Shown here in pieces: positions 15,326-24,937 of a DNA stretch of 32,898 bases. Made by a program: the position numbers and the translations under genes. The notes beneath the pieces were generated by a model. It did no database searches. It was not told the origin of the DNA and was given only the letters and a program-made list of their open reading frames with translations. The DNA is from an uncultured Clostridiaceae bacterium. GTDB taxonomy: Bacteria > Bacillota > Clostridia > Clostridiales > Clostridiaceae. The stretch lies in NCBI GenBank assembly GCA_946405135.1, contig CAMJGD010000028.1, forward strand, positions 1 through 32,898, in the 5' to 3' direction. The number at the start of each line of letters is the position of its first letter. The stretch's first letter is position 1.

Positions 15326-17449
15326 ATGCTACATGTTGTAAAACGTGACGGTCGAGAGGTGGAATTTAATTCCGTAAAAATCAGCGAAGCTATTAAAGGT
15401 GCGGCAGAAGAGATTGCATTTTCACTTAAAGAAAGTGAAATAGTAAATATTACTGGAGAGGTTATAAAAAATATAGAGGCTTTAGGAAAAGAAAAAATAA
15501 GTGTGGAAGAAATCCAAGACCAAGTAGAAAAAAAGCTTTTAGAAAATGGCTATAGAAATATAGGTATAGCCTACAGTAATTATAGAAAAGAAAGAACAAA
15601 ATTAAGAGAAATAAAATCAGATTTAATGAAGGCCATTGAAAAGATTGGAGTTGAAACAGACAGGGACAATGCCAATGTAGGAAATAATTTTAGTTCAAAA
15701 TTGTTAAGAATAGCTAGTGAATCCAATAAATGGCATAATTTAGCTGCAATGCCAAAGCACATGGCAAAGGCTCATGAAAATGGTGATATATATTATCATG
15801 ATCTGGATAGCTATAATTTAACCACTAATTGTTTACATATACCAACTAGAGAAGTGCTTGAAAGAGGATTTAATACAGGTTATGGTACTATAAAAAGACC
15901 AAAGAGAATAGAATCTGCAGCAGAGCTTTCTTGTATACTTCTTCAATCCACCCAAAATGATATGTTTGGGGGACAGTCTCATCCAGATTTTGATAATGAC
16001 ATGGCAGTTTTTGTAGAGCCAACTAGACAGGAGATAAGAGAAGAATTCAAGGAACTAGGTGTAGATGAAAGTAGGATTGAAGAGCTGGTAGAAAAGAAAT
16101 TAAGAAAAACTATAAGTCAGTCTATGCAGGGAATTGTTTACAATTTAAATACTATGCATTCAAGGGCAGGTTCTCAGGTGCCTTTTTCTTCAGTAAATGT
16201 AGGTATTCCTATGTCAAAGGATGCAGCTTTAGTCTGTGAACTGTTTTTATTAGAATATGAAAAAGGGCTAGGAAAAGGGGAGCAGCCAATATTTCCAAAC
16301 ATAATATTTAGGGTTAAAGAAGGAATAAATAGAGAAAATGGCGACCCTTATTATTACTTATATGAGCTAGCTTGCAGGGTAGCATCTAAAAGAATGAATC
16401 CTACCTTTATGAATATGGATGCAGATTTTAATAAGTACTATTTTGATAAAGGTATAGTACCTGCAACTATGGGATGTAGAACCTATATTATGAGTAATGT
16501 AAATGGCGAACCAGGTACTAAGGGAAGAGGAAATATAGCTCCAACTACTATAAATCTTCCTAGAATAGGCATTATGGCTAAGGGAGATATAGATAAATTT
16601 TTTGAGCTTTTGGAAAGCAGATTAGAATTAGGAAGAGAAGCTTTAATGCATAGATATGACGTGCTTAAAAAGCTTAGGGTTAAAGATCTTCCTTTTGTAG
16701 CAGGTCAAGGTCTTATGAAGGGCTCTGAAGGATTAAATCCAGAAGACTCCATAGAGCCTATATTAAAACAAGGTACTTGGTCCATTGGGTTTATCGGTCT
16801 AGCAGAAACGCTTAAAGCCTTAACAGGAAAACACCATGGTGAAGATAAGGATTCGAGAGAATTAGGTATAAAGATAGTATCCTACATAAGAGATTATACA
16901 GATAAATTGACTAAAGAAACTAAATTAAACTGGAGTACTTATGCTACACCAGCAGAAGGACTCAGCGGAAAGTTTATAGTACAGGATAAAAAGGTATTTG
17001 GAATAATTCCTGGGGTTACGGATAAGGATTATTACACAAACAGCTATCATGTGCCTGTAAAATTTCCTATTTCTATAAAAGATAAAATAGATATAGAAGC
17101 ACCTTACCATAAGCTTTGTAATGCAGGTCATATAACTTATCTTGAAGTAGATGACCGCCCAAGTGGTGAAGTTATAATGGATATATTAAATTATGCTTAT
17201 AAATATACCAATATAAGCTATATAGGCATAAACTTTCATATAAGATATTGCAGAGACTGTGGTACTTACCTTCAAGGCGGAGAACAGAAGTGTTCAAACT
17301 GTGGAGGCACAAATATACAAGGAGTATCCAGGGTAACAGGATATTTAAGCCTAGATGAAAGATTTGGACCTGGAAAGTATCAAGAAAGAGAAGACAGGTT
17401 GACTCATACAGGTCATAGGCTAGGATATAAAGATTATGTAAGCAGATAA
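15326..17449 (+). CDS. nrdD: Anaerobic ribonucleoside-triphosphate reductase (class III)
   Basis: A 707-residue class III ribonucleotide reductase, which makes deoxyribonucleotides from ribonucleoside triphosphates without oxygen by a glycyl radical. Residues about 2-90 form the regulatory ATP-cone (VVKRDGREVEFNSVKISEAI). The catalytic barrel has the TTNCLHIPT and TMGCRTYI cysteine motifs. Near the C-terminus four cysteines bind zinc (YCRDCGTYL and KCSNCGG), followed by the glycyl radical motif RVTGYLSL. Length and order are normal. ATG start behind GGGAGGG. It is cotranscribed with its activase nrdG, 22 nt downstream. Confidence 0.98.
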   Translation: MLHVVKRDGREVEFNSVKISEAIKGAAEEIAFSLKESEIVNITGEVIKNIEALGKEKISVEEIQDQVEKKLLENGYRNIGIAYSNYRKERTKLREIKSDLMKAIEKIGVETDRDNANVGNNFSSKLLRIASESNKWHNLAAMPKHMAKAHENGDIYYHDLDSYNLTTNCLHIPTREVLERGFNTGYGTIKRPKRIESAAELSCILLQSTQNDMFGGQSHPDFDNDMAVFVEPTRQEIREEFKELGVDESRIEELVEKKLRKTISQSMQGIVYNLNTMHSRAGSQVPFSSVNVGIPMSKDAALVCELFLLEYEKGLGKGEQPIFPNIIFRVKEGINRENGDPYYYLYELACRVASKRMNPTFMNMDADFNKYYFDKGIVPATMGCRTYIMSNVNGEPGTKGRGNIAPTTINLPRIGIMAKGDIDKFFELLESRLELGREALMHRYDVLKKLRVKDLPFVAGQGLMKGSEGLNPEDSIEPILKQGTWSIGFIGLAETLKALTGKHHGEDKDSRELGIKIVSYIRDYTDKLTKETKLNWSTYATPAEGLSGKFIVQDKKVFGIIPGVTDKDYYTNSYHVPVKFPISIKDKIDIEAPYHKLCNAGHITYLEVDDRPSGEVIMDILNYAYKYTNISYIGINFHIRYCRDCGTYLQGGEQKCSNCGGTNIQGVSRVTGYLSLDERFGPGKYQEREDRLTHTGHRLGYKDYVSR

Positions 17450-17471
17450 TTTTTAAATTTAGGAGATAAGC

Positions 17472-17993
17472 ATGGACAAGGAAGATAAGATGATAAGGCT
17501 TGCTGGACTTATGTATGAAAGTTTGGTAAATGGTCCTGGCATAAGAAGGGTGTTTTTTTCACAAGGATGTATCCATAACTGCAAAGGCTGCTTTAATCCT
17601 GATACTCATAGTTTTTGTGGAGGAGAATTATTTGATATGGATAAGCTTCTGCAGGATGTAAGAGAAAATCCATTGATTAAAGGAGTAACCTTTAGTGGAG
17701 GAGATCCTTTTGAGCAGGCAGACAAGTTTGCTTATATGGCTGAGGAGCTTAAAAATCAAAGTATTAATATATGGTGCTATACGGGATATGAATTTGAGTA
17801 TATTATAGAACATAAAAATGAAAGAAAAGGATGGAATGAATTATTAAAGTACATTGATGTCTTGGTAGATGGAAAATTTGAAGAAGATAATAAGAATGAT
17901 TCACTAAGGTATAGAGGATCGTCTAATCAAAGAATAATTGATGTGAGAAAAAGTTTAGAACTTGGAAAAATCTATGTTTTAAATTATGATTAG
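17472..17993 (+). CDS. nrdG: Anaerobic ribonucleotide reductase activating protein
   Basis: A 173-residue radical SAM enzyme that generates the glycyl radical on NrdD using S-adenosylmethionine and a [4Fe-4S] cluster. The CxxxCxxC cluster motif is in GCIHNCKGCFN (about residues 32-40), and the SAM-binding glycine motif is GVTFSGGDPFEQ. The family-typical NGPGIRRVFFSQ precedes the cluster. ATG start with AGGAGAT upstream. A terminator follows at 18058. Confidence 0.97.
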   Translation: MDKEDKMIRLAGLMYESLVNGPGIRRVFFSQGCIHNCKGCFNPDTHSFCGGELFDMDKLLQDVRENPLIKGVTFSGGDPFEQADKFAYMAEELKNQSINIWCYTGYEFEYIIEHKNERKGWNELLKYIDVLVDGKFEEDNKNDSLRYRGSSNQRIIDVRKSLELGKIYVLNYD

Positions 17994-18057
17994 AGGAATT
18001 GCAGGATGAAAACAAGATATTAAGTAAAAATAGATATGTATAAATTAAGACCTTTTG

Positions 18058-18104
18058 TCCACATTTTAGCTCTTTGGGAGGAGCTGGAGTGTGGATGTTT
18101 TTGT
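18058..18104 (+). terminator. Intrinsic terminator of the nrdDG operon
   Basis: Nested stems: CCACA (18059-18063) with TGTGG (18090-18094), and AGCTC (18068-18072) with GAGCT (18081-18085). The T-rich run TGTTTTTGTTT follows. Confidence 0.7.
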
Positions 18105-18484
18105 TTAAAATGTTATTCATATTAAAATTTTAAGCTTTTTTATGCATTTGCATGTACAAGCTATTTTAAGTTGATTAGATGTTTTTTGTAGATACTTCTT
18201 AAGTATAATATAGTTATAATTATTTTTTGAAAGGTCTTTAAAATAAATGTTAAATGGATTTATATAAATAATATTAGTTATTACACGACATTTATCAAAA
18301 AGAGGAAAAGGAATCTGTAATGCAAAAAAATAATATTTAAAGTAGAATTTATCAGTTTTTAACTCTTCGTATAGTAAATACTAATTATATGCTTATAAGT
18401 ATTTATTTTATAATGTAAATGAATATAACTTAAAAATTTAAACATAATAATTATAAGAAAAAGAAGGTGTATAGTATATGTATA
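18105..18484 (+). other. AT-rich intergenic region, no gene recognised
   Basis: About 380 nt between the nrdDG terminator and the DUF3888 gene. I see only tiny reading frames. An 8-bp inverted repeat (TAAATACT with AGTATTTA, around 18375-18405) is followed at once by a TATAAT-like box near 18410, so the distal end probably holds the promoter of the next gene. Confidence 0.4.
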
Positions 18485-18877
18485 ATGAAAAAAGTAATAT
18501 GTAGTATGATTATTTTAATTAATATAATCAGTCCTAATATATTAGGTTTTAATACTATTGCAAAAGCAGAAAATGGAGCAACAATAGATCAAACTGAACA
18601 ATATCCAAGTTATTGTAAAGAAGCCTTATTATCATTATTATATCCATATATAGATAATGCAGTTAATGAGTATTATAATAATTCAAAGCAATTTGATCTT
18701 TATAACGCAAAAATACTTAGTATTAAAAAAATCGGTGAAAAATTTAGATTTGAAGTAGTTGTACAAATAGAAACTTATACTGGTCCACATAATCCACCAA
18801 TGGGGATAGATACAATAACTATAAGTACAGGTCCCATGGGTACAAAAGTCGTTAACTATATTCATAAAACAAAATAG
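18485..18877 (+). CDS. Secreted DUF3888 domain protein
   Basis: About 130 residues. The N-terminus is a signal peptide (MKKVICSMIILINIISPNIL, cleavage likely near AKAENG). The mature part resembles the DUF3888 family of small secreted Firmicute proteins: YCKEALLSLLYPYIDNAVNEYY, then ILSIKKIGEKFRFEVVVQIETYTGPHNPP. Function is unknown. The start is uncertain: the ATG at 18485 gives a clean signal peptide but stands 17 nt from AAGAAGG, while a GTG at 18467 overlaps that site. Monocistronic, with a strong terminator at 18974. Confidence 0.75.
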   Translation: MKKVICSMIILINIISPNILGFNTIAKAENGATIDQTEQYPSYCKEALLSLLYPYIDNAVNEYYNNSKQFDLYNAKILSIKKIGEKFRFEVVVQIETYTGPHNPPMGIDTITISTGPMGTKVVNYIHKTK

Positions 18878-18973
18878 ATATACATAAAAATTCATATTTT
18901 AAATTAAATGTGGATTTTTTTTATATTACATGTCATTTTACAATTGCTGAAAAAATTTCATTAAGAAATAATC

Positions 18974-19025
18974 AAAAAAGGGATGTTGCCGCACTAGGTG
19001 ATTAGTGGGACAGCATCCCTTTTTT
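18974..19025. terminator. Bidirectional intrinsic terminator
   Basis: An A6...T6-flanked stem: AAAAAAGGGATG (18974-18985) with CATCCCTTTTTT (19014-19025), and an inner stem with small mismatches. It lies between convergent genes and has T-runs on both strands. Confidence 0.88.
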
Positions 19026-19035
19026 AAATGAAAAT

Positions 19036-19974
19036 TTACGAAGATTTTTTTACTATCTTTAAAAATCTATTAAATTCTTTTAGGAGTATATCTGGTTTTT
19101 CAAGGCAGGGCATATGGCCGCAATTTTCTAATATTACAGTAGTACTGCTTTCAATATCATTATTGAATTTATAGGCATAATTTACAGGTATAGCTTTATC
19201 TTTATCTCCCCATATTATCAAGGTAGGGCATTTTATTTCCTTTATATTTTCTTTTATGCTTCCACTATCATCACATTTATTAAAATTCCATAGAACTTTT
19301 GAAGGAATATAACTGTTAAGTAAATAGTCTTTTTCAAATATTTCCTTATTTATTTTTGAATTATCATAAAAATATTTTCTAAAAACTATTTTTTGAGTTA
19401 AATAATTTAAAAGGATATTTGGGGACATTATAGAGAAGGCTTTTTTTTCATTTAAATATCCTCCGCTATCTATGAGAACTAAGGCATCTACATTTTTAGA
19501 GTATAAGTAAGCCATATTTAGGGCTACCTCTCCTCCCATAGAATTACCCATTATCATAAAGTTTTTATAGCCTTTTTTATTCATAAATTTATATAGGGTA
19601 GAGGCCATGTTTCTTTTGCTGTAGTCATAATTTAGTTTCTTATCAGAAAGCCCAAATCCAGGTAAGTCAACAGCTATAACTTTATTGTTTTTGGAAAGCT
19701 CATTAATTATAAGAGAATAATCTTCAGAAGAGCCCAAAAAGCCATGAAGCAGAAGAAGAGGACTGCCTTTACCGTATTCTTTGTAACTTATGTTTATGCC
19801 ATCAACATTTAAGGTGTTTTTAGCTTTAAGAGTTTCACTATATTTCTTTTCTAAAGAGTATTTCATATATAGGTTTATTCCCGCCAATATTAGTATTGTT
19901 AAAATTAGTATTAAAAGAATTATAAACAATATTTTTAATGATTTTTTTCCTAGTAGTTTAATTTTTTTATCCAT
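19036..19974 (-). CDS. Membrane-anchored alpha/beta hydrolase
   Basis: A 312-residue alpha/beta-fold hydrolase with an N-terminal membrane anchor (ILFIILLILILTILILAGI, about residues 14-33), so the catalytic domain is probably extracytoplasmic. The oxyanion-hole motif is LLLLHGFLGS, the nucleophile elbow is GNSMGG, the acid is probably in IIWGDKDKAIP, and the catalytic histidine is in NCGHMPCLEKP. The substrate cannot be told; lipase, esterase and proline iminopeptidase-like members share these motifs. The ATG at 19974 is well spaced from AAAGGTGA; a GTG 9 nt upstream lies inside that site. Confidence 0.9.
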   Translation of the reverse strand: MDKKIKLLGKKSLKILFIILLILILTILILAGINLYMKYSLEKKYSETLKAKNTLNVDGINISYKEYGKGSPLLLLHGFLGSSEDYSLIINELSKNNKVIAVDLPGFGLSDKKLNYDYSKRNMASTLYKFMNKKGYKNFMIMGNSMGGEVALNMAYLYSKNVDALVLIDSGGYLNEKKAFSIMSPNILLNYLTQKIVFRKYFYDNSKINKEIFEKDYLLNSYIPSKVLWNFNKCDDSGSIKENIKEIKCPTLIIWGDKDKAIPVNYAYKFNNDIESSTTVILENCGHMPCLEKPDILLKEFNRFLKIVKKSS

Positions 19975-20157
19975 ATAGTTCACCTTTATTATTTAGATAA
20001 TTTTTGTGAAAAAAGTTATACTATAATAATAACATAATAAGTATTTAAATATAATAGTTTTGATAACTTTTATCAAATAATAATATTTTCTATTGGAATT
20101 ATATTTAAATTGCATTATACTGTATATAAAGGAATAAATTTTTGTGAGGTGATAAAG

Positions 20158-21642
20158 TTGAATTTAAAATTAAAAAAATCAGATAATATTTTAGCTGAAG
20201 CCGTAATTTATCCATTTTATGAGGATGAAAATTTAGAAAATACTAAGGATAGTATTATAGATATTTTAAAGAATTTTAAAGAAAGAAATAGATTTAAGGG
20301 CAGTTTGGGAGAAGTTGTATATTTTACAAGAGACAATAATGGAAGTATGCAGTATGGTATATTTTTAGGTCTTGGAAAGAAAGAAGAGATAGACTCTGAA
20401 AAGCTAAGAATAGCTTCTTCTAAAGCACTTAAGAAGGCTGAAGAGCTTAAAGTTACTTCTTTAGAAATGCAGATGATTAATGCAGAAGGAATCTGCTTAA
20501 AGAGAATTGTTAAATCCATAGCAGAAGGCATGATACTTGGAGATTACAAATTTGATAGATATAAAACAGATAAAAAGGAAAAAGTGCTTAAGGAAGTATT
20601 TATTACAGGCATAGAAGAAGAACTTGAAAAAGCTCAGGAAGCCTTAGAAGAAGCAGAAGTATTGACTGAAGCTACTATTCTTGCTAGGGAGTTAGTTAAT
20701 GAGCCAGCTAATGTATTATATCCAGAAGAACTAGCTAAGAGAGCTGAAAGAGCTGGAGAAACCTATGGATTCTCTGTAGATATCTTTAAAGAAGATAAAA
20801 TTGAAAAGCTTGGAATGAAGGCTTTTCTTGAGGTAGCAAAAGGATCTTCAAGATCTCCAAGGCTTATAGTTATGAGGTATTTTGGAAATGAAGAAAATAA
20901 AGAAGATATTTTAGGATTAGTAGGAAAAGGATTGACCTATGATTCTGGTGGATATTCAATAAAACCTACAGATGGAATGGTAACTATGAAAAGCGATATG
21001 GGTGGAGCAGCTGCTGTAATAGGAGCTATCAGCGCCATAGCTAAAATGAAATTAAAAATAAATGTAGTAGGCGTAGTAGCTGCTTGCGAAAACATGATTT
21101 CAGGTAAAGCTTACAAGCCAGGAGATATAATTGGATCTATGGCAGGTAAAACTATAGAGGTATTGAACACAGATGCTGAAGGCAGATTGACTCTTGTAGA
21201 TGCGGTTCACTATATAATAGATAAAGAAAAAGCTTCAAAGGTTATAGATCTTGCAACTTTAACAGGAGCCGTACTCATAGCTTTAGGTACAGATGTAACA
21301 GGAGTAGTTACTAATAATGCAGATTTCTATGAAGAATTAGAAGCAGCTTCAGAGTTGTCAGGAGAAAAAGTATGGCAGTTACCATCTTTTGAAGAGTACA
21401 AGGAACTTATAAAATCTGATATAGCAGATTTGAAGAATATAGGTGGAAGGTATGCTGGCAGTATAACTGCAGGACTTTTTATAGGAGAGTTTGTGCAAGA
21501 TAAACCTTGGATTCATATGGACATAGCCGGTACTGCATGGTCAGAGAAAGAAAAGAATTATATATCAAAGGGTGGCACAGGAGCAGGTGTAAGAACTTTA
21601 TACTATTTAGCAAAAAAGAAATCAGGCTGCTGCCATAGATAA
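20158..21642 (+). CDS. pepA: Leucyl aminopeptidase (M17 family)
   Basis: A 494-residue M17 cytosolic aminopeptidase that removes N-terminal residues from peptides using two metal ions. The C-terminal catalytic domain shows the metal-ligand and catalytic blocks VGKGLTYDSGGYSIKP (lysine and aspartate), MKSDMGGAAAVIGA, and the signature NTDAEGRLTLVDAVHY. The weakly conserved N-terminal domain (1-160) is as expected for the family. The start is the TTG at 20158 behind GAGGTGATAA; a longer reading frame from 20110 would have to begin inside the probable promoter (TATACT-like box near 20117). Downstream is another peptidase gene, suggesting a peptide-utilisation block. Confidence 0.93.
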   Translation: MNLKLKKSDNILAEAVIYPFYEDENLENTKDSIIDILKNFKERNRFKGSLGEVVYFTRDNNGSMQYGIFLGLGKKEEIDSEKLRIASSKALKKAEELKVTSLEMQMINAEGICLKRIVKSIAEGMILGDYKFDRYKTDKKEKVLKEVFITGIEEELEKAQEALEEAEVLTEATILARELVNEPANVLYPEELAKRAERAGETYGFSVDIFKEDKIEKLGMKAFLEVAKGSSRSPRLIVMRYFGNEENKEDILGLVGKGLTYDSGGYSIKPTDGMVTMKSDMGGAAAVIGAISAIAKMKLKINVVGVVAACENMISGKAYKPGDIIGSMAGKTIEVLNTDAEGRLTLVDAVHYIIDKEKASKVIDLATLTGAVLIALGTDVTGVVTNNADFYEELEAASELSGEKVWQLPSFEEYKELIKSDIADLKNIGGRYAGSITAGLFIGEFVQDKPWIHMDIAGTAWSEKEKNYISKGGTGAGVRTLYYLAKKKSGCCHR

Positions 21643-21663
21643 TTTTAAAACTTTTTATAACTT

Positions 21664-21693
21664 AAGCTTCAGAGAAAGATTTTTCTGAAGCTT
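21664..21693 (+). other. Hairpin between the two peptidase genes
   Basis: A perfect 10-bp stem (21664-21673 with 21684-21693) without a strong T-tract. It is either a weak terminator or an RNA-processing element. Confidence 0.5.
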
Positions 21694-21731
21694 GAATTAT
21701 ATAGTTATACAAGGAAAGGGAGTGTACTATT

Positions 21732-22805
21732 ATGAAAGAAAACAGACTAAATAACATAATAAAAAGCATGGAAAAAAATGATTTAAAGCAAATGCTTATA
21801 ACATCTCCTGCTTCTATATTTTATCTCACAGGGAAATGGATAGAGCCAGGGGAAAGATTACTTGCTCTTTATATAGACACTAAAGGGGAAAGAAAATTAT
21901 TTGTTAATGAGCTTTTCCCTATTAATGAGGATTTAGGAGTGGAAATTATAGTATATAATGATACTCAAGATGCAGTGGCTATAATGACAGAGTATATTGA
22001 TAACAACTATGATTTAGGTATTGAAAAACAGTGGCCTGCACATTTTCTAATAGCTCTAATGGAGAAAAAAGCAGCAAAAAAATTTGTAAATGCCTCACCT
22101 TTAATAGATAGGGTTAGGATGATAAAGGATTTAGAAGAGATTGAACTTATGAGAAAATCTTCTGCTATAAATGACAGAGTTATGGAAAAAGTTATAAAGG
22201 TTATATCTGAAGATCATGAAGAGAAAGTGGTTTGCAGAATTTTAGCAGATTTATATGAAAAAGAAGGGGCGGAAGGATTTTCATTTTATCCTCTTATAGC
22301 TTATGGAAAAAATGCGGCAGAACCTCATCATGATTCCGATAGGAGCAGGCTTACTGAAGGAGATACAGTGATAATAGATATAGGTGGAAGAAAAGACTAT
22401 TATTGTTCGGATATGACTAGAACTGTATTTTATAAAAAAGCTGAAGAAAAGTCTAAAGAAGTGTATAATACTGTTCTAGAAGCTAACAGAAAGGCTATAG
22501 CAAAGGTAGCTCCAGGGGTTAGATTTTCTGAGATAGACAGAGCTGCAAGAGAGGTCATAGAAAATGCTGGCTATGGTAAGTATTTCACTCATAGGACAGG
22601 ACATAATATTGGTATAGAGGTTCATGAGTTTGGAGATGTAAGCTCCAGTAATAATGAGACAGTTCAACCAGGTATGATATTTTCCATAGAGCCAGGTATA
22701 TATTTACCAGGAAGTTGTGGGGTTAGAATAGAAGACTTGGTTTTAGTTACGGATACAGGAGTAGAAGTATTGAATAGCTATAGTAAAGAGCTTGAGGTAA
22801 TTTAA
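21732..22805 (+). CDS. M24 family Xaa-Pro peptidase
   Basis: A 357-residue pita-bread-fold metallopeptidase, probably an Xaa-Pro aminopeptidase. An N-terminal creatinase-like domain (1-130) precedes the catalytic domain. The five metal ligands are visible: aspartates in TVIIDIGGRKDYYCSDMTRT, the histidine in THRTGHNIGIEVHE, and glutamates in FSIEPGIYLPG and VRIEDLVLV. ATG start with AAAGGGAG upstream. It is followed after 44 nt by the sugar-phosphate mutase. Confidence 0.93.
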   Translation: MKENRLNNIIKSMEKNDLKQMLITSPASIFYLTGKWIEPGERLLALYIDTKGERKLFVNELFPINEDLGVEIIVYNDTQDAVAIMTEYIDNNYDLGIEKQWPAHFLIALMEKKAAKKFVNASPLIDRVRMIKDLEEIELMRKSSAINDRVMEKVIKVISEDHEEKVVCRILADLYEKEGAEGFSFYPLIAYGKNAAEPHHDSDRSRLTEGDTVIIDIGGRKDYYCSDMTRTVFYKKAEEKSKEVYNTVLEANRKAIAKVAPGVRFSEIDRAAREVIENAGYGKYFTHRTGHNIGIEVHEFGDVSSSNNETVQPGMIFSIEPGIYLPGSCGVRIEDLVLVTDTGVEVLNSYSKELEVI

Positions 22806-22849
22806 TAATTAACCAGAGATGAAATATTAATTTAGAGGAGCTGATTTTT

Positions 22850-24583
22850 ATGGATTATAGAAAGATTTATGAGCAATGGCTTAAAGATGAATATATAGAT
22901 GAAAAAACTAAAGAGGAACTAAGAGCTTTAGAGGGTAGAGAAAAGGAAATCGAAGATAGATTCTATAAGGAACTGGAATTCGGTACTGCAGGGCTTAGAG
23001 GTAAACTTGGTGCAGGCACTAACAGAATGAATGTATATAATATATCCAAAGTAACTCAAGGGCTAGCAGATTATATTAAAGAAAAAGGAAAAGAATTCAT
23101 GGATAGAGGAGTGGCTATTGCTTTTGACTGCAGACATTTCTCTAAAGAGTTTGCTAAAACTGCTGCTTTGGTTTTAAATGGTAATGGCATAAAGGCTTAT
23201 CTTTTTGAAAGCTTAAGGCCTACTCCTGAACTATCTTTTGCAGTGAGAACTTTAAATACTACTGCAGGTATAGTAGTAACTGCAAGCCATAATCCTAAGG
23301 ATTATAATGGTTATAAAGTTTACTGGGAAGATGGTGCTCAGATACTTTCAAGTATAGCAGAGGATATATTAAAAAAGATATATGCAGTGGAGAGTTTTGG
23401 CAGTATAAAGTCTATGGATGAAAAAGAGGCAGTAAAAAAAGGTTTATTGAATATACTTGGAAAAGATATGGATGATAAGTATATAGAAAAAGTAAAATCC
23501 TTAAGCATAAGAGATAATTCAGAGGATATAGATAAAGATATAAAGATAGTCTATACACCGCTTAATGGTACAGGGAATATACCTGTAAGAAGAGTGCTTA
23601 AGGAAAGAGGATTTACTAACATAATAGTAGTACCTGAACAGGAAAATCCTGATCCAGATTTTACTACAGTAGGATATCCTAATCCAGAAGATACTAAAGC
23701 CTTCAAATATGCAGAAAATCTAGGAACTGAAGTTGGAGCAGAACTTCTTATAGCTACAGATCCTGACTGTGACAGATTGGCTATAGAAGTAAGAGACAAG
23801 GATGGAAACTATGTTCCATTTACAGGCAATCAAACAGGAGCCATACTTATCAAATATATAGTTGAAGGGTTAAAAGAAAAGGGCAGACTCCCTAAAAATG
23901 CTGCTATAGTTAAATCTATAGTTACAGGGGACTTGGGGAAGAGAATAGCTGAAGAAAGTGGAGTTAAAACCTATGAAGCACTAACAGGGTTTAAAAATAT
24001 ATGCGGCAGAATACCCGATTTTGAAAGAACTGGAAAAGCAGAGTTTATATTTGGTTATGAAGAAAGTATAGGGTATGTTACAGGAACCTTTGTAAGAGAT
24101 AAGGATGGAGTAAGTTCAGCAATGCTTTTATGTGAGGCTGCAGCTTATTATAAAAAACAAGGGAAGACTCTTTTAGATGTGCTAAATGAGTTATATAAAA
24201 AATATGGTTACTATAGGGAAAAACAAATATCCTTAGTTTTAGAAGGTGTTGAAGGTAAATCTAGGATAGACAGAATGATGGTGGAATATAGAAAAGCTTT
24301 CCCTAAGGAGATAAATGGTTCAAGACTTGTTAAGTACATAGATTATGATGAAAGAACCTGCTATGATGTGGAAAATGGAGGGAAGCTACCTGTAGATATA
24401 CCAAAATCAAATGTTTTAAGATTCTTCTTAGAGGATGGAAGTTGGTATGCAGTAAGACCTTCAGGTACAGAACCAAAGATAAAAATATATATTTACAGCA
24501 TAGATGAAACTCTTCAAGCTGCAGATGATAAAATTAAAGCTATAGAAAATATAGTGCTATCCAAATTAGAAAGTGTAAAATAA
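22850..24583 (+). CDS. Phosphoglucomutase/phosphomannomutase
   Basis: A 577-residue alpha-D-phosphohexomutase that interconverts sugar 1- and 6-phosphates (most likely glucose), linking glycolysis to sugar-nucleotide synthesis. All four family landmarks are present: phosphoserine loop VTASHNPKDYNGYKVY, metal loop ATDPDCDRLAIE, sugar-binding loop FGYEESIGYVTG, and phosphate-binding loop VRPSGTEPKIKIY. The length fits the PgcA type of Firmicutes. ATG start behind GAGGAGCTGA. The stop codon TAA is itself the first three bases of repeat R1 copy 1, so the repeat sits at the very end of the gene. Confidence 0.95.
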   Translation: MDYRKIYEQWLKDEYIDEKTKEELRALEGREKEIEDRFYKELEFGTAGLRGKLGAGTNRMNVYNISKVTQGLADYIKEKGKEFMDRGVAIAFDCRHFSKEFAKTAALVLNGNGIKAYLFESLRPTPELSFAVRTLNTTAGIVVTASHNPKDYNGYKVYWEDGAQILSSIAEDILKKIYAVESFGSIKSMDEKEAVKKGLLNILGKDMDDKYIEKVKSLSIRDNSEDIDKDIKIVYTPLNGTGNIPVRRVLKERGFTNIIVVPEQENPDPDFTTVGYPNPEDTKAFKYAENLGTEVGAELLIATDPDCDRLAIEVRDKDGNYVPFTGNQTGAILIKYIVEGLKEKGRLPKNAAIVKSIVTGDLGKRIAEESGVKTYEALTGFKNICGRIPDFERTGKAEFIFGYEESIGYVTGTFVRDKDGVSSAMLLCEAAAYYKKQGKTLLDVLNELYKKYGYYREKQISLVLEGVEGKSRIDRMMVEYRKAFPKEINGSRLVKYIDYDERTCYDVENGGKLPVDIPKSNVLRFFLEDGSWYAVRPSGTEPKIKIYIYSIDETLQAADDKIKAIENIVLSKLESVK

Positions 24584-24653
24584 GTGACACTCCAAATCTT
24601 TGATTTGGCTAGTGGAACTTACTCCTTTGAACGAATGTGAGAAGGAGTTTCCT
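24581..24653 (+). repeat. Dispersed 73-nt repeat R1, copy 1
   Basis: Identical to 28653-28725 except for 3 bases. It contains two short hairpins: CCAAATC with GATTTGG (24591-24607) and ACTCCTT with AAGGAGT (24620-24649). It begins at the stop codon of the phosphoglucomutase gene and ends 14 nt before that gene's terminator. The small size and paired hairpins recall non-autonomous palindrome-associated elements or IS200/IS605-type ends; that origin is an inference. Confidence 0.85.
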
Positions 24654-24667
24654 AATAATTTAATATG

Positions 24668-24706
24668 AAAAAAGCTACAGATTATATTAGAATCTGTAGC
24701 TTTTTT
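24668..24706 (+). terminator. Intrinsic terminator after the phosphoglucomutase gene
   Basis: A 16-bp stem (24668-24683 with 24691-24706) whose 3' arm ends in six T. Confidence 0.88.
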
Positions 24707-24937
24707 AATGTATCGGAAATTATGAAGTTTTGAAAAGTGCTCAAAATTTCAAGATAATTAATGTAAATAAAGAATAAATTAAGTATTAAAGATTTAGATT
24801 TGAAAATTCAGCTTAATAATAATATTTTAACTTTGTAAGGGTATTGAAAATAAATTCCAAATTGCTCAATATAAAATACAATATAAAAGGTTAACAAATA
24901 ACTCATAAAAAATATTGATTAAGGGGAAAGAAAAATC